Source: Clostridiaceae bacterium AM27-36LB (GTDB taxonomy: Bacteria > Bacillota > Clostridia > Lachnospirales > Lachnospiraceae). Taken from it: DNA of 64,000 nt. Position 1 is the first letter of the stretch. Every line of letters starts with the position of its first letter. The translations under genes and the position numbers were made by a program. This document shows positions 25,178 through 33,740 of the stretch, in pieces. The notes under the pieces were generated by a model. The model worked only from the letters and a program-made list of their open reading frames with translations. It searched no databases and had not been told where the DNA came from. Location of the stretch: the NCBI GenBank assembly GCA_003480725.1, contig QUJQ01000001.1, positions 541,750 through 605,749 on the forward strand, given 5' to 3'.

Positions 25178-25242
25178 ACTAAATATACATATATATTTGA
25201 CATAATTTATGTCCCATTCATAAATTGAAAACTTTCAATCTT

Positions 25243-25271
25243 TTGCTATTTTCATATCGACTTGATATAAT
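25243..25271 (+). promoter_or_regulatory. Sigma-A type promoter of the AIM24 gene
   Basis: TTGCTA at 25243-25248, a 17-base spacer and TATAAT at 25266-25271. It marks where independent transcription resumes after the cassette array. A palindrome, TTGAAAACTTTCAA, lies just upstream near 25225 and could be an operator. Confidence 0.65.
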
Positions 25272-25300
25272 GAATGTAACAAAAGAAAAGGGGGGCTATT

Positions 25301-26005
25301 ATGGACTATATAATCAAAGGCGATTCAGATTGTCCAATTGCCGAAATTCATTTACAAGCTAATGAAACCGTAAAAATCGAAAGAGGTTCTATGGCTTATA
25401 TGTCAAATGTTTCTATCGAAGGAAAAATGAACAGCAATAAAAAAGGCCTGGGAGGTGTTCTTGGAGCCATTGGAAGAAGTCTTACAAGTGGAGAAAGCAT
25501 GTTTATTACAGAAGCTACAGGAACAAGTTCCAACGCCTTTTTAGGCATTGCACCTGCCATTCCAGGTAAAATTACATGTTTAAAAGTACAACCAAATCAA
25601 CATTACTATTTGAATAACGGTGTCTTTTTGGCTTGCGATGGAAGTGTGTCTTATGAAATGAAATCGCAAAGCGTTGGTAAGGCCTTATTTGGTGGTTCAG
25701 GAGGTTTCTTTGTGATGCACACATTTGGACAAGGTGATGTTATGGTCAGTGCATTTGGGGATATCTTAGAAATTGATGTAGATGAAGATCATCCTATCAC
25801 GATTGACAATGAACACGTAGTAGCGTGGGATGATTCCTTAAATTATGAAATTAAAGTAGCTTCAGGTACATTTGGCTTTACCACAGGTGAAGGTTTAGTT
25901 AATGCTTTCCACGGCAATGGAAAAGTATATATTCAGACACGTAATATACATAATTTGGCAGATGCTTTAATTCCATTCATGCCACAGGCAACCAACCATA
26001 ACTAA
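25301..26005 (+). CDS. AIM24/TIGR00266-family protein
   Basis: A 234-residue protein starting after GGGGGGC. Its mix of beta strands and Gly-rich stretches (KGLGGVLGAIGRSLTSGES, then ITEATGTSSNAFLGIAP) and the end TFGFTTGEGLVNAFHGNGKVYIQTRN are typical of the bacterial TIGR00266 (AIM24) family. These proteins form double-psi-like beta barrels and have no confirmed biochemical function. It has its own promoter and no cassette repeat after it. Confidence 0.8.
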   Translation: MDYIIKGDSDCPIAEIHLQANETVKIERGSMAYMSNVSIEGKMNSNKKGLGGVLGAIGRSLTSGESMFITEATGTSSNAFLGIAPAIPGKITCLKVQPNQHYYLNNGVFLACDGSVSYEMKSQSVGKALFGGSGGFFVMHTFGQGDVMVSAFGDILEIDVDEDHPITIDNEHVVAWDDSLNYEIKVASGTFGFTTGEGLVNAFHGNGKVYIQTRNIHNLADALIPFMPQATNHN

Positions 26006-26024
26006 AAAAAGAGTCAGCAAATAG

Positions 26025-26186
26025 GGTGCCATCAGCCGATATGTTTATACAGCGTTGCATGGCGGCCCCATTATGCGCAAGTGGACAAATGACGGCAGAA
26101 TGATGATCATCTGCCGTAATGACAGCACACGCCCCTTTATTTTCAAGATTGAGCGGATTGACATTCCTGAGTATGAGGAAGATTAA
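26025..26186 (+). pseudogene. Tail of an unidentified element gene
   Basis: An open frame with no ribosome site, ending at TAA 26184-26186. The peptide (HGGPIMRKWTNDGRMM, then STRPFIFKIERIDIPEYEED) looks like a conserved C-terminus. Base composition is more GC-rich than the neighbours, so it may be a leftover from a conjugative element. The remainder of 26187-26302 has no gene. Confidence 0.35.
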
Positions 26187-26302
26187 TGTATGATAGAATC
26201 TATCCAAAATGGACACTCCCCGCAGCTAAAGCATAGTGAATGTCAATTAGTCTAAATAGTCTAAGTATAATAAGCTCAACAATCGGAAGGACGAGAGTTA
26301 GT

Positions 26303-27049
26303 ATGGAAAAAAGATTGAACTCGAACCACTTGAAATTAATTGCGATTATTGCAATGACGGTAGATCATTTCACGGATTTATTTTATCCGGGCTTTCCGAT
26401 AGCGGTGCTTCCAATTGCTATGCATTTAATTGGACGCCTGACAGCACCAATTATGTGGTTCTTTATAGCAGAAGGATATCATTATACCAAAAATATCCGA
26501 AAATACATGTTCCGACTGGGATTGTTTGCGGTCATCTCGCATTTCGCATATTGTTTTGCATTTGGAATCAGTATCATCCCGTTCAAGACAGGCATATTCA
26601 ATCAGACAAGCGTGATGTATCCACTTTTTATCGCAGTAGTGGTCATGTGGATTGACGATTTGAAAGCCGAGAAGCTGAACAACAAATTGAAAACCGCTAT
26701 TATTTTTGTGCTGATCTGGAGCGCTTTTCCTGCAAACTGGAGTTGTATAGCAGTCCTTGCAATATTTCAGATTAATAAATATCGAGGTAACTTACCAAAA
26801 CAGACGATTTCCATGATGGAATGGGTCATGGTTTACACAATAGTTTCGTTTTTCTTTGTAAACAAGGCGTATGGTGTTGTCTGTCTTGGCGTCATTCTTG
26901 TCTATCCATTTCTGCGTATGTATAACGGCGAGCGTGGAAAGACAAAATGGCTGAAATGGTTCTTTTATATTTATTATCCGGCACATCTTCTTATTCTGGG
27001 AATCCTGAGAGTCCATTTATATGGACAAGATTTTAAGCTTTTGTTTTGA
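26303..27049 (+). CDS. traX: TraX-family membrane protein
   Basis: The ATG at 26303 (MEKRLNSNHLK) gives 248 residues; the frame is open from 26240 but without a ribosome site. It has about seven or eight membrane helices. The TraX signature LKLIAIIAMTVDH is at residues 9-21, with a following HLIGRLTAPIMWFFIAEG. TraX acetylates pilin in F-type plasmids, but most Firmicutes homologues are chromosomal acyltransferase-like proteins of unknown substrate. No transfer genes adjoin it. Confidence 0.8.
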   Translation: MEKRLNSNHLKLIAIIAMTVDHFTDLFYPGFPIAVLPIAMHLIGRLTAPIMWFFIAEGYHYTKNIRKYMFRLGLFAVISHFAYCFAFGISIIPFKTGIFNQTSVMYPLFIAVVVMWIDDLKAEKLNNKLKTAIIFVLIWSAFPANWSCIAVLAIFQINKYRGNLPKQTISMMEWVMVYTIVSFFFVNKAYGVVCLGVILVYPFLRMYNGERGKTKWLKWFFYIYYPAHLLILGILRVHLYGQDFKLLF

Positions 27050-27193
27050 AGCAAAACAAAGCGGATTAGAAGAACGTTACTTTTATCAAGTGAAGTTCAC
27101 AACGAACTAATCAGAAGGCCAAAATCCTGTCCTTGTGATTACCAATAGAATCAAGTATAATATATCTTATAAGTTTGATGAGGAGAGACTTAC

Positions 27194-27562
27194 ATGGGCA
27201 GTTATCTGAATCCAGGAAATTTTTCATTTCGTGGAAGTCTTCGTTCTAAAATATATATAGACAAAAGCGGACTGATTTCAAAGACGAATGAAACGCTCTG
27301 CACAGAACAGAAGTATATCTGTGTGAGTCGTCCGAGAAGATTTGGTAAATCAATGGCGGCAAATATGCTTGCTGCATATTATGATCGAAGTGAAAGTACA
27401 GAAGAATTATTCAAAAATCTTTCTATTAGCAAAGATGACTCATATAAAGAAAATCTGAATCAATATGACGTGATCAAAATTAATATGCAAGAATTTTTAA
27501 GCATGACTGATACAATAGAAGAAATGTTGGAAATGCTTAAAAAACCACCAAGAGTTCCCTGA
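27194..27562 (+). pseudogene. AAA-ATPase-like protein, N-terminal fragment
   Basis: Starts with a clear ribosome site (GAGGAGAG). Residues 1-50 carry the N-terminal signature of the AAA-ATPase_like family with nuclease tails: YIDKSGLI, then the P-loop variant SRPRRFGKSM. The frame ends at 122 residues, whereas family members have about 500. The tail after EEMLEMLK leaves the family at KPPRVP. It is a degraded gene; the full protein often occurs in many copies in Lachnospiraceae. Confidence 0.7.
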
Positions 27563-27906
27563 TTGATTCATTTTATTTTCTGTATCTTGAAAATTCACGC
27601 TTCCCATGTTAAGATAATTTTGTAATTATATTGTTTTGTTCTATCGAAACCGACTCATCCATTCCGGAGTCAGAAGAGGGCAGCGCAGCTGATCATTTGA
27701 TTCATGTGGCCTGAACGATAGGGCATTTTTTTTGCCATCGCATATACTTGTGTCTGTGTATAATAATCAAACGCGTCGCAAAATGGCAGTTTTACGACAT
27801 GTTAGGCAAAAAACACAATGACAGCATAAACAACCACTTTTTATCTGGTTCTTGTATATTTGCATCCACTACTTTATAATTATGTATTGAAGGAGTTTTT
27901 ACTACT
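27563..27906. other. Intergenic region before the tyrosine recombinase
   Basis: No gene seen. A TATAAT lies at 27759-27764 without a good -35 at the normal distance. AT-rich stretches and a poly-T tract (27725-27733) occur near a GGCCTGAACGATAGGGC segment that could form a weak hairpin. A dif-like site could be here, but I could not identify one with confidence. Confidence 0.35.
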
Positions 27907-28953
27907 ATGTCTATGACTTATCATGAACAACTTGATCGTAAGAATACATTGAAGCTTCGTGAACTGCAAGCTGAGCTTCCGGCATTCGCCGGAGATTTTT
28001 TCCGCGCTATGGAGATCAAAAAGGCAACCAATACCCGTCGGAATTATGCCTATGATCTCAGTACTTTCTTTTATTTCTTAAAAACTACGAATCCGTATTT
28101 TAAGGATAAGGATATCCGTACTCTTCCGGTGTCGATCCTGGACATGATTCAACCGGTGGATATTGAGGAATATCTGTCGTTCCTGACCTATTATGAAAAG
28201 GATGGACAGCTCTATCAGAATCATGAGGAGGGAAAAGCCAGAAAGTTGGCCACGTTGAATACATTTTTCGGTTATTTTCATAAGAAAGAAATGATTGAGA
28301 AAAATGCGCCGTCTGTAGTGGATGTTCCTCGTGTAAAGGAGAAAAATATCATCCGTCTGGATGCCAATGAGGTCGCCCAGCTCATCGACAATATTGAATC
28401 TGGTGAAAAGCTGACCAAACAGCAGAAAGTCTGGCATGACCGGAACAAATTGCGGGATCTGGCAATCGTTGTCACTCTTCTTGGAACGGGTGTTCGAGTG
28501 ACAGAACTGGTCGGTCTGGATATTTCAGATCTGGATTTTGACAATGGTGCTATGCGTGTGATCCGAAAAGGCGGGAATGAGGATATTGTTTATTTTGGTG
28601 AGGAAGTGGAAGAAATGCTTCGGAATTATCTGGATGAACGACTTCTGATGGAACCGGAACCAGGGAATGAAAATGCGCTGTTTATTTCCCAGAGAAATAC
28701 AAGGATCACGGTTCGCTCTGTGGAACGTCTGGTGAAAAAATATGCTTCTACTGCCACGGTAAAGAAAATTACACCGCACAAGCTTCGGAGTACTTATGGT
28801 ACGACTTTATATCAGGAAACTGGTGATATTTATCTGGTTGCGGATGTGCTGGGACATAAAAATGTAAATACCACCAGAAAACATTATGCGGCTATGAAGG
28901 AAGAAAACAAACGAAAAGCAGCCAGAATTGTGCAGCTGCGGGAAAAGGAGTAA
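27907..28953 (+). CDS. Tyrosine recombinase, XerC/XerS-like
   Basis: A 348-residue protein preceded by GAAGGAG. An N-terminal SAM-like core-binding domain (residues about 20-150) precedes the catalytic domain. Visible catalytic residues: Arg in LGTGVRVTEL (about 199), Lys in RKGG (about 222), HKLRSTYG (His and Arg about 298-301), LGHKNVNTT (His about 321) and Tyr in RKHYAAM (about 331). All six positions are present. Length and domain order are those of solitary XerS-type chromosome dimer resolvases, though a cassette or element integrase is possible. It lies 2.7 kb after the cassette array and is followed at once by an IS remnant. Confidence 0.85.
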   Translation: MSMTYHEQLDRKNTLKLRELQAELPAFAGDFFRAMEIKKATNTRRNYAYDLSTFFYFLKTTNPYFKDKDIRTLPVSILDMIQPVDIEEYLSFLTYYEKDGQLYQNHEEGKARKLATLNTFFGYFHKKEMIEKNAPSVVDVPRVKEKNIIRLDANEVAQLIDNIESGEKLTKQQKVWHDRNKLRDLAIVVTLLGTGVRVTELVGLDISDLDFDNGAMRVIRKGGNEDIVYFGEEVEEMLRNYLDERLLMEPEPGNENALFISQRNTRITVRSVERLVKKYASTATVKKITPHKLRSTYGTTLYQETGDIYLVADVLGHKNVNTTRKHYAAMKEENKRKAARIVQLREKE

Positions 28954-28954
28954 A

Positions 28955-29332
28955 CAAAAATATGCAGCTCCGACGGAAGAAACCGCTTTAAATGAACTGG
29001 AACTGTTCAAGGATAAATGGGATTCCAAGTACCCGAAAATCTATAAATCCTGGAATGATAACTGGGCAACCCTGTCCACTTATTTCAAATATCCAGAAGC
29101 AGTAAGACGTCTGATTTATACCACAAATGCCCTTGAAGGATTCAACCGCCAGCTCAGGAAAGTGACCAAAAGCAAGACAGTTTTTCCGTCGGATGACAGC
29201 CTTTTGAAAATGCTGTATCTGGCAACCATGGATATCACAAAAAAATGGACCGGTCACAGGCAGGACTGGGGACAGATCCATTCCCAGCTTGAAATTTATT
29301 TTGAAGAACGTCTGGCAGGACGGAACCTGTAA
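28955..29332 (+). pseudogene. IS256-family transposase, C-terminal fragment
   Basis: The frame begins within two bases of the recombinase stop and has no start of its own. It holds the end of a Mutator-type transposase, with YTTNALEGFNRQLRKVTKSK (the motif around the last catalytic Glu) and a C-terminus ending in Asn-Leu. About 125 of roughly 400 residues remain. The left part was lost in a rearrangement that fused it to the recombinase gene end. Confidence 0.8.
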
Positions 29333-29487
29333 AGCAGTCAATTTTAGGCAGGTTTTATTGACATGCCTAAAAACTACTGTATAATGCAGATATGGGCAGA
29401 ATCCGGAAAATCGGCTCTGCCCATTTGTAACTATTCACAAATCTTATATCAGTTTTTAACGTTTACACAAAACTTGAAACGGTCTCC
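28955..29487 (+). mobile_element. Right end of an IS256-type insertion sequence
   Basis: After the transposase fragment the sequence continues to GTTTACACAAAACTTGAAAC at 29461-29480, which with the following GGTCTCC is the typical right inverted repeat of IS256-type elements. The matching left end is not in the window. A hairpin, GGGCAGA/TCTGCCC, lies at 29394-29422 in between. Confidence 0.7.
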
Positions 29488-29503
29488 AAAATTAGATATT
29501 TGT

Positions 29504-30052
29504 TTATTTTTTATCCATTGATCTTTCAGCATACAATTTACCATTATTATGTATGTGCTCATACACATCCAATAGTTTATTCATATCAGAGATTTGCAAC
29601 ACATCATATTTAGAATTAGATAATGCTTGAATAATTTTATATAGTAGCCTTTTCCACTCCGATATAAAATCTTCTTTTTTTAATGTCAATACAGGAACTG
29701 TGATTAATATTTTTTCTAAATTTCCAACTATATGTTGCCAGTTGCATATAATCTTGACATTTTGAGATGTCCATGAAATATCCCAATCACATCTAAATGT
29801 ATCAGGAAGCCATTCTATCTTTGTTTTTCCGAAGTCTTTCTCCTGCAAAAGTAATAATAATTTCAAGATATCATCTATCATATAGCTGATATCGTATTTA
29901 TATGAAAGAGGAATACAGATATGATTCCACATCATAATACAATTTTCTGTATTTAATATAAACGCACTTTCTATCGCGTCAGACAAACTTCTATCCTCTT
30001 CATTTTTTTCATTAGAAAAATAAGGCTCTCCTACTTGAATGCAAAAATACAT
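29504..30052 (-). CDS. Hypothetical AT-rich protein, immunity-protein-like
   Basis: A 182-residue soluble protein rich in Ile, Lys and Trp with a helical C-terminus (DFISEWKRLLYKIIQALS). No signal peptide. The strong AT content differs from the core genes at the right of the window. It is the first of several such minus-strand genes, which is common for orphan immunity genes of contact-dependent toxin systems. The family is not recognised, so this is only an idea. Confidence 0.45.
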   Translation of the reverse strand: MYFCIQVGEPYFSNEKNEEDRSLSDAIESAFILNTENCIMMWNHICIPLSYKYDISYMIDDILKLLLLLQEKDFGKTKIEWLPDTFRCDWDISWTSQNVKIICNWQHIVGNLEKILITVPVLTLKKEDFISEWKRLLYKIIQALSNSKYDVLQISDMNKLLDVYEHIHNNGKLYAERSMDKK

Positions 30053-30116
30053 GTATTGCCACCTTTAATGCAAAAAATCTACGATTACCGAACAAAATTC
30101 GTTGCGATCCAACCAT

Positions 30117-30489
30117 TTAATCCCCCCAGTATTCCTTTACGTACCGCTGTACCTCTTCTTCCGGGAGGTTAAATTTCTTTTTAATCAGTTTCGTTGCGTC
30201 CTCTAAAGAAAGTCCCAGGTCTTTGAATATTTTACAAAGAACCTTTTACGGCTCCTTTTTCAAGTCCTTCCCGAAGACCTTCCTGTAGTCCTTCACGTTT
30301 GCTTTCCTGCTTAAATTCTTCCAATGCTGTACACATATTGATCTTCCCTCCTTTTCTTTCCGATTCCACTGCATGATCAATCAGCTCCTGCGATTCTGTG
30401 ATTGCACCAATAACGATTCCCAATTCTGCCGGGAGAGCCTGCTGACTATATACTTCCATGATCTTATCAAATTTTTTCTGATAAATCAA
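30117..30489 (-). pseudogene. Rpn/PD-(D/E)XK transposase, C-terminal remnant with a frame break
   Basis: The frame from 30489 reads VYSQQALPAELGIVIGAI and a Lys/Glu/Gly-rich tail (KREGLQEGLREGLEKGAVKG), typical of the C-terminus of PD-(D/E)XK-type family transposases. At about 30240 the frame is broken; another frame continues with LGLSLEDATKLIKKKF and ends EVQRYVKEYWGD at 30117. Both parts lack the nuclease domain. A degraded mobile gene. Confidence 0.65.
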
Positions 30490-30621
30490 ACTTCCATCCT
30501 ATCTTAAAAAGCAAGTCAATTATGTCAATTATTTTTTCGGAAAATCTGCTACAATTCATCTGCAAAAGAGCTTCTCTTGCCATAATTCGCTTCCCCCCGG
30601 ATTAAGCAATTTACATATAGT

Positions 30622-31125
30622 TTAGATGCTGCCTTTTTTATATTGGCATAATAAAAATTCACTTTCTGTAAAGTCATTTTTTAAAGGAGTAAGAATTATA
30701 TAGTTAATATCAAGACTTCTCTTATTTTCAATCTGATCAGAATATTCCAAAATGGTCGATCCTTCTTCAGATGTATTATATGAAATTTCCTGGATACAGC
30801 CAGATTCTCTTTTATAATAAAAAATATGAACTATGAGATCATACTCATTTTGATTATAAACCTTTATGTAGCAGTCTTTGCCTTGCTCAATTGACTCCAT
30901 AAAAAATTTCACTTTATAAGGTATTTCATTAAAAACATCAGAAATACATAGATATCCTTTACATTCTAATTCCTCACAGGAAGTTTCTTTTGAAAATGAA
31001 TATAACTCTTTTTCATCAAACCATTCTGCGTCTTTATTCTTTTTGATGGCGATGTATAATGATGCTACTATAAGCAACAACATACATATCGCAATACTTC
31101 TGATTATTTTTTTCTTATTTTCCAT
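30622..31125 (-). CDS. Membrane-anchored hypothetical protein
   Basis: The ATG at 31125 (MENKKKIIRSI) is preceded by AGGAGG. One N-terminal membrane helix (about 8-26) and a 140-residue extracytoplasmic domain with Cys and Tyr residues (CEELECKGYLC). 167 residues, AT-rich. It follows the gene at 31160 by about 35 bases on the same strand. Unknown function. Confidence 0.5.
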   Translation of the reverse strand: MENKKKIIRSIAICMLLLIVASLYIAIKKNKDAEWFDEKELYSFSKETSCEELECKGYLCISDVFNEIPYKVKFFMESIEQGKDCYIKVYNQNEYDLIVHIFYYKRESGCIQEISYNTSEEGSTILEYSDQIENKRSLDINYIILTPLKNDFTESEFLLCQYKKGSI

Positions 31126-31159
31126 AAACTTATTTCCTCCTATGCTGCCGTGAGATAGA

Positions 31160-31711
31160 TTATAGGATGATTTCCTCGACTCTGTATACAATGAAATCTC
31201 CAGCATCAAAATCGCATTTCTTTTTATCTGCTAACATTCTTCGAGCTTTTAAATACTCCATTATTTCATCGTACGAATCAAATAATCCATTTTTGTTTAA
31301 TGAAATGTTCTTAAATTCCGGTATTCTTTTTGATATGACATCGTTTAAAACACTCGAATAATAACTTCCGCCAGAATCAGCGTAATCATAACCCAAGAAG
31401 ATTTTTTTCCCTTTTATGCATTCATCATTCAGTACAGGAAACTTTTTGCTGGTATAACATAATAATAACCTTATAGGAATACACATTTTTTTGCTTTCTT
31501 CAATGTAACGATGTATGTATTCCATATTTGTACAGCAGTCTATGTAATCAATGTTTTCCCAAGCTTTATCTATTTCTTTTGAATAATAATCTTCAAAAAA
31601 ATTATTGTCACTGCAATAATTTAAATACCAATTATCACCTTCAATTCCTTTGTAGTATGAAACTTCATTTCTTTGTATAATATATCCATTACAATTTAGG
31701 TTATCTTTCAT
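31160..31711 (-). CDS. Hypothetical protein, immunity-protein-like
   Basis: A 183-residue, soluble, aromatic and acidic protein (NYCSDNNFFEDYYSKEID, then FLGYDYADSGGSYYSS). The composition is that of small immunity proteins, but no family is recognised. No strong ribosome site is visible before the ATG. It lies in one direction with the genes at 30622 and 31745. Confidence 0.45.
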   Translation of the reverse strand: MKDNLNCNGYIIQRNEVSYYKGIEGDNWYLNYCSDNNFFEDYYSKEIDKAWENIDYIDCCTNMEYIHRYIEESKKMCIPIRLLLCYTSKKFPVLNDECIKGKKIFLGYDYADSGGSYYSSVLNDVISKRIPEFKNISLNKNGLFDSYDEIMEYLKARRMLADKKKCDFDAGDFIVYRVEEIIL

Positions 31712-31744
31712 AGGTTTTTCTTATGTGTTATCCTGTGACAAGTT

Positions 31745-32155
31745 TTATGTATTTTTCTGAATTGGGAGTATGGTTATTTCAGGTTGCCATTCTGTAACAA
31801 CATCAATGTTATAGTCATTTGTGATTATGACATAATGTCTTTCTTCTAAGGCATCGTAATACCCACATGAAATATTTTGAATTTGCTTACCAAATTCTCC
31901 ATCTATTACTTCATATATTATGTCCTTAAATCCTTCACTTTTTAAATTACTAAGGCTGGAACATGAATATAAATCATTCTGTACAATTCCTTCATCAAGT
32001 ATTCGTATTGCTTGTACAATTCCAAACTTCAGAACAACACAATGAAAGTGTCCTTTGAGCTCTAATATAAGCCCTTGAAATCTTCCATTTGAAAGTTGCG
32101 TCTGATAATTATCCTTAGGAATAATATCCGGGAATACCGCTTGCCAAATTTCCAT
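31745..32155 (-). CDS. Hypothetical protein of the AT-rich cluster
   Basis: A 136-residue protein after GAAGGAGC. Pattern of beta strands and acidic loops (GLILELKGHFHCVVLKFG, then VITNDYNIDVVTEW). No motif of known function. Probably the first gene of a three-gene minus-strand set (31745, 31160, 30622). Confidence 0.45.
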   Translation of the reverse strand: MEIWQAVFPDIIPKDNYQTQLSNGRFQGLILELKGHFHCVVLKFGIVQAIRILDEGIVQNDLYSCSSLSNLKSEGFKDIIYEVIDGEFGKQIQNISCGYYDALEERHYVIITNDYNIDVVTEWQPEITILPIQKNT

Positions 32156-32503
32156 GCAGCACGCTCCTTCACCTATACGGTAAACATTTTCAATTATTAT
32201 ATCAGAATAAGCTTATTCGATTAACTGAGTTATATAGTTCGTAATTTGAATAATATCTTTTTTAGGGAGTATACCTTCTTTTACTTGGACTTTCTGTTCA
32301 CATTTTTTCACATATATAATCCATAACATCCCCTTTCATTAAATATATTACATATTTTCTGTAAATGCAATCATGCTTTAAGCATCTGAAATGTTTGAAA
32401 TATCAATGAGTCTGACTTGCCAATTTAATTTATACATAATATAATAAAACTTGCTGATTTTGAAAAATAGTTACGTAAAATAATAATATTTAGGAGTACA
32501 TTC
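32156..32503. other. Divergent AT-rich intergenic region
   Basis: No gene seen. It holds the promoter for the MFS transporter at 32417-32445 and presumably one for the minus-strand genes that end at 32155. Confidence 0.5.
32417..32445 (+). promoter_or_regulatory. Sigma-A type promoter of the MFS transporter
   Basis: TTGCCA at 32417-32422, a 17-base spacer and a perfect TATAAT at 32440-32445, 59 bases before the ATG. Confidence 0.7.
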
Positions 32504-33727
32504 ATGAACATCAATACCAAGAAATTAACGTTACAATATTGTATCTTACAAGGAGCTTACTGGGCATCGTTCTGTATTATCTACAGTTTTGCCACGGTAT
32601 TTTTGCTTGATCGGGGGTTTCACAATTCGCAGATCGGTGTGATCATCGCTGCGGGAAATATTCTGGGTGTGATCTTCCAGCCAGTATTTGCATCAGTTGT
32701 GGATCGTTCCAAGACCGTTACCTTACATAAATTAACTGCCATTCTGGCGGTCGTTATGGTAGTACTACTGCTGCTCCTGTATGGTTTGCCAAATCAATTT
32801 CTTGCAGTGGCTGTGATCTTTCTGCTGACAGATACTCTGTTACAGGTAATCCAGCCATTGATCAATTCGGTCAGTGTTTACTATGTAAATCGGGGAGTCA
32901 ACGTGGATTTTGGTGCAGCCAGAGGTATCGGCTCCCTCTCCTATGCACTGGCATCTTATCTGCTTGGCGGGCTGGTTGAGAACTATGGATGCTCTATGAT
33001 CCTGTTTGCGGGAATTTTGATGGTTCTGGTGATCTGCATTACTGTATTTAGTATGCCGATCATAAAAGATGCTGTTTTTTCAGAGAAAGAACAGGAAATG
33101 AAAAGTGAGATTAACGCAGATAGAGGTCAATCGGTTCAGGAAAAGGAATCCTTGCTTTCTTTTGTTGGTAGATATAAATATTTTATGTTAACTTTAGTTG
33201 GCGTAACGCTTGTATTTTCTTTTCATAATATGAATAACTCTTATATGATCCAGATCATTACCAATGTAGGCGGAACGTCGGCAGATCTTGGACGGCTTCT
33301 TGCCATTGCTGCCATTACGGAGATTCCGGTGATGTTCCTGTTTTCCAGAATCGTGAAACACGTAAAGAGTTCTGTTCTGCTAATCATTTCCGGTATCTTC
33401 TTTGCGCTGAAAGCATTTGGCTATTTTGCTGCCGGAAATATTGCACTGATGACGGTGGCGGCTGTTATGCAGATGGGATCCTTTGCACTGTACATTCCCG
33501 CTTCTGTCTATTATGTGAATGAGGTAATGGAGGAACGGGATAAATTCAAGGGACAAGCTCTTATGACCGGAACCAATACCCTGGGAGGCATGATTGGCAG
33601 TCTTCTGGGAGGATTTCTGATCGACCATGCGGGAGTTGCGGTTATGAATCTTGCGGGTCTGATCATGGCAGTTTCCGGAGCAGTTTTGATCGCTTTATTT
33701 GTATCCAGACAGAAACCGGTTATATAG
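32504..33727 (+). CDS. MFS transporter
   Basis: A 407-residue protein with 12 predicted membrane helices and a central cytoplasmic loop (about 190-210, ending before FVGRYKYFML). The loop between helices two and three reads PVFASVVDRSKTVTLHK, a form of the MFS GxxxDRxxR motif. The N-terminal part resembles the MFS_1-like group, including phenylpropionate-permease-type and sugar transporters. The substrate is unknown. It stands alone with its own promoter. Confidence 0.75.
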   Translation: MNINTKKLTLQYCILQGAYWASFCIIYSFATVFLLDRGFHNSQIGVIIAAGNILGVIFQPVFASVVDRSKTVTLHKLTAILAVVMVVLLLLLYGLPNQFLAVAVIFLLTDTLLQVIQPLINSVSVYYVNRGVNVDFGAARGIGSLSYALASYLLGGLVENYGCSMILFAGILMVLVICITVFSMPIIKDAVFSEKEQEMKSEINADRGQSVQEKESLLSFVGRYKYFMLTLVGVTLVFSFHNMNNSYMIQIITNVGGTSADLGRLLAIAAITEIPVMFLFSRIVKHVKSSVLLIISGIFFALKAFGYFAAGNIALMTVAAVMQMGSFALYIPASVYYVNEVMEERDKFKGQALMTGTNTLGGMIGSLLGGFLIDHAGVAVMNLAGLIMAVSGAVLIALFVSRQKPVI

Positions 33728-33740
33728 AAAATAACTAAAT

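Noticed and set aside
28928..28954. ATG at 28928 as the start of a transposase gene
   Set aside because: It lies inside the recombinase gene without a ribosome site; the transposase part is only a C-terminal fragment.
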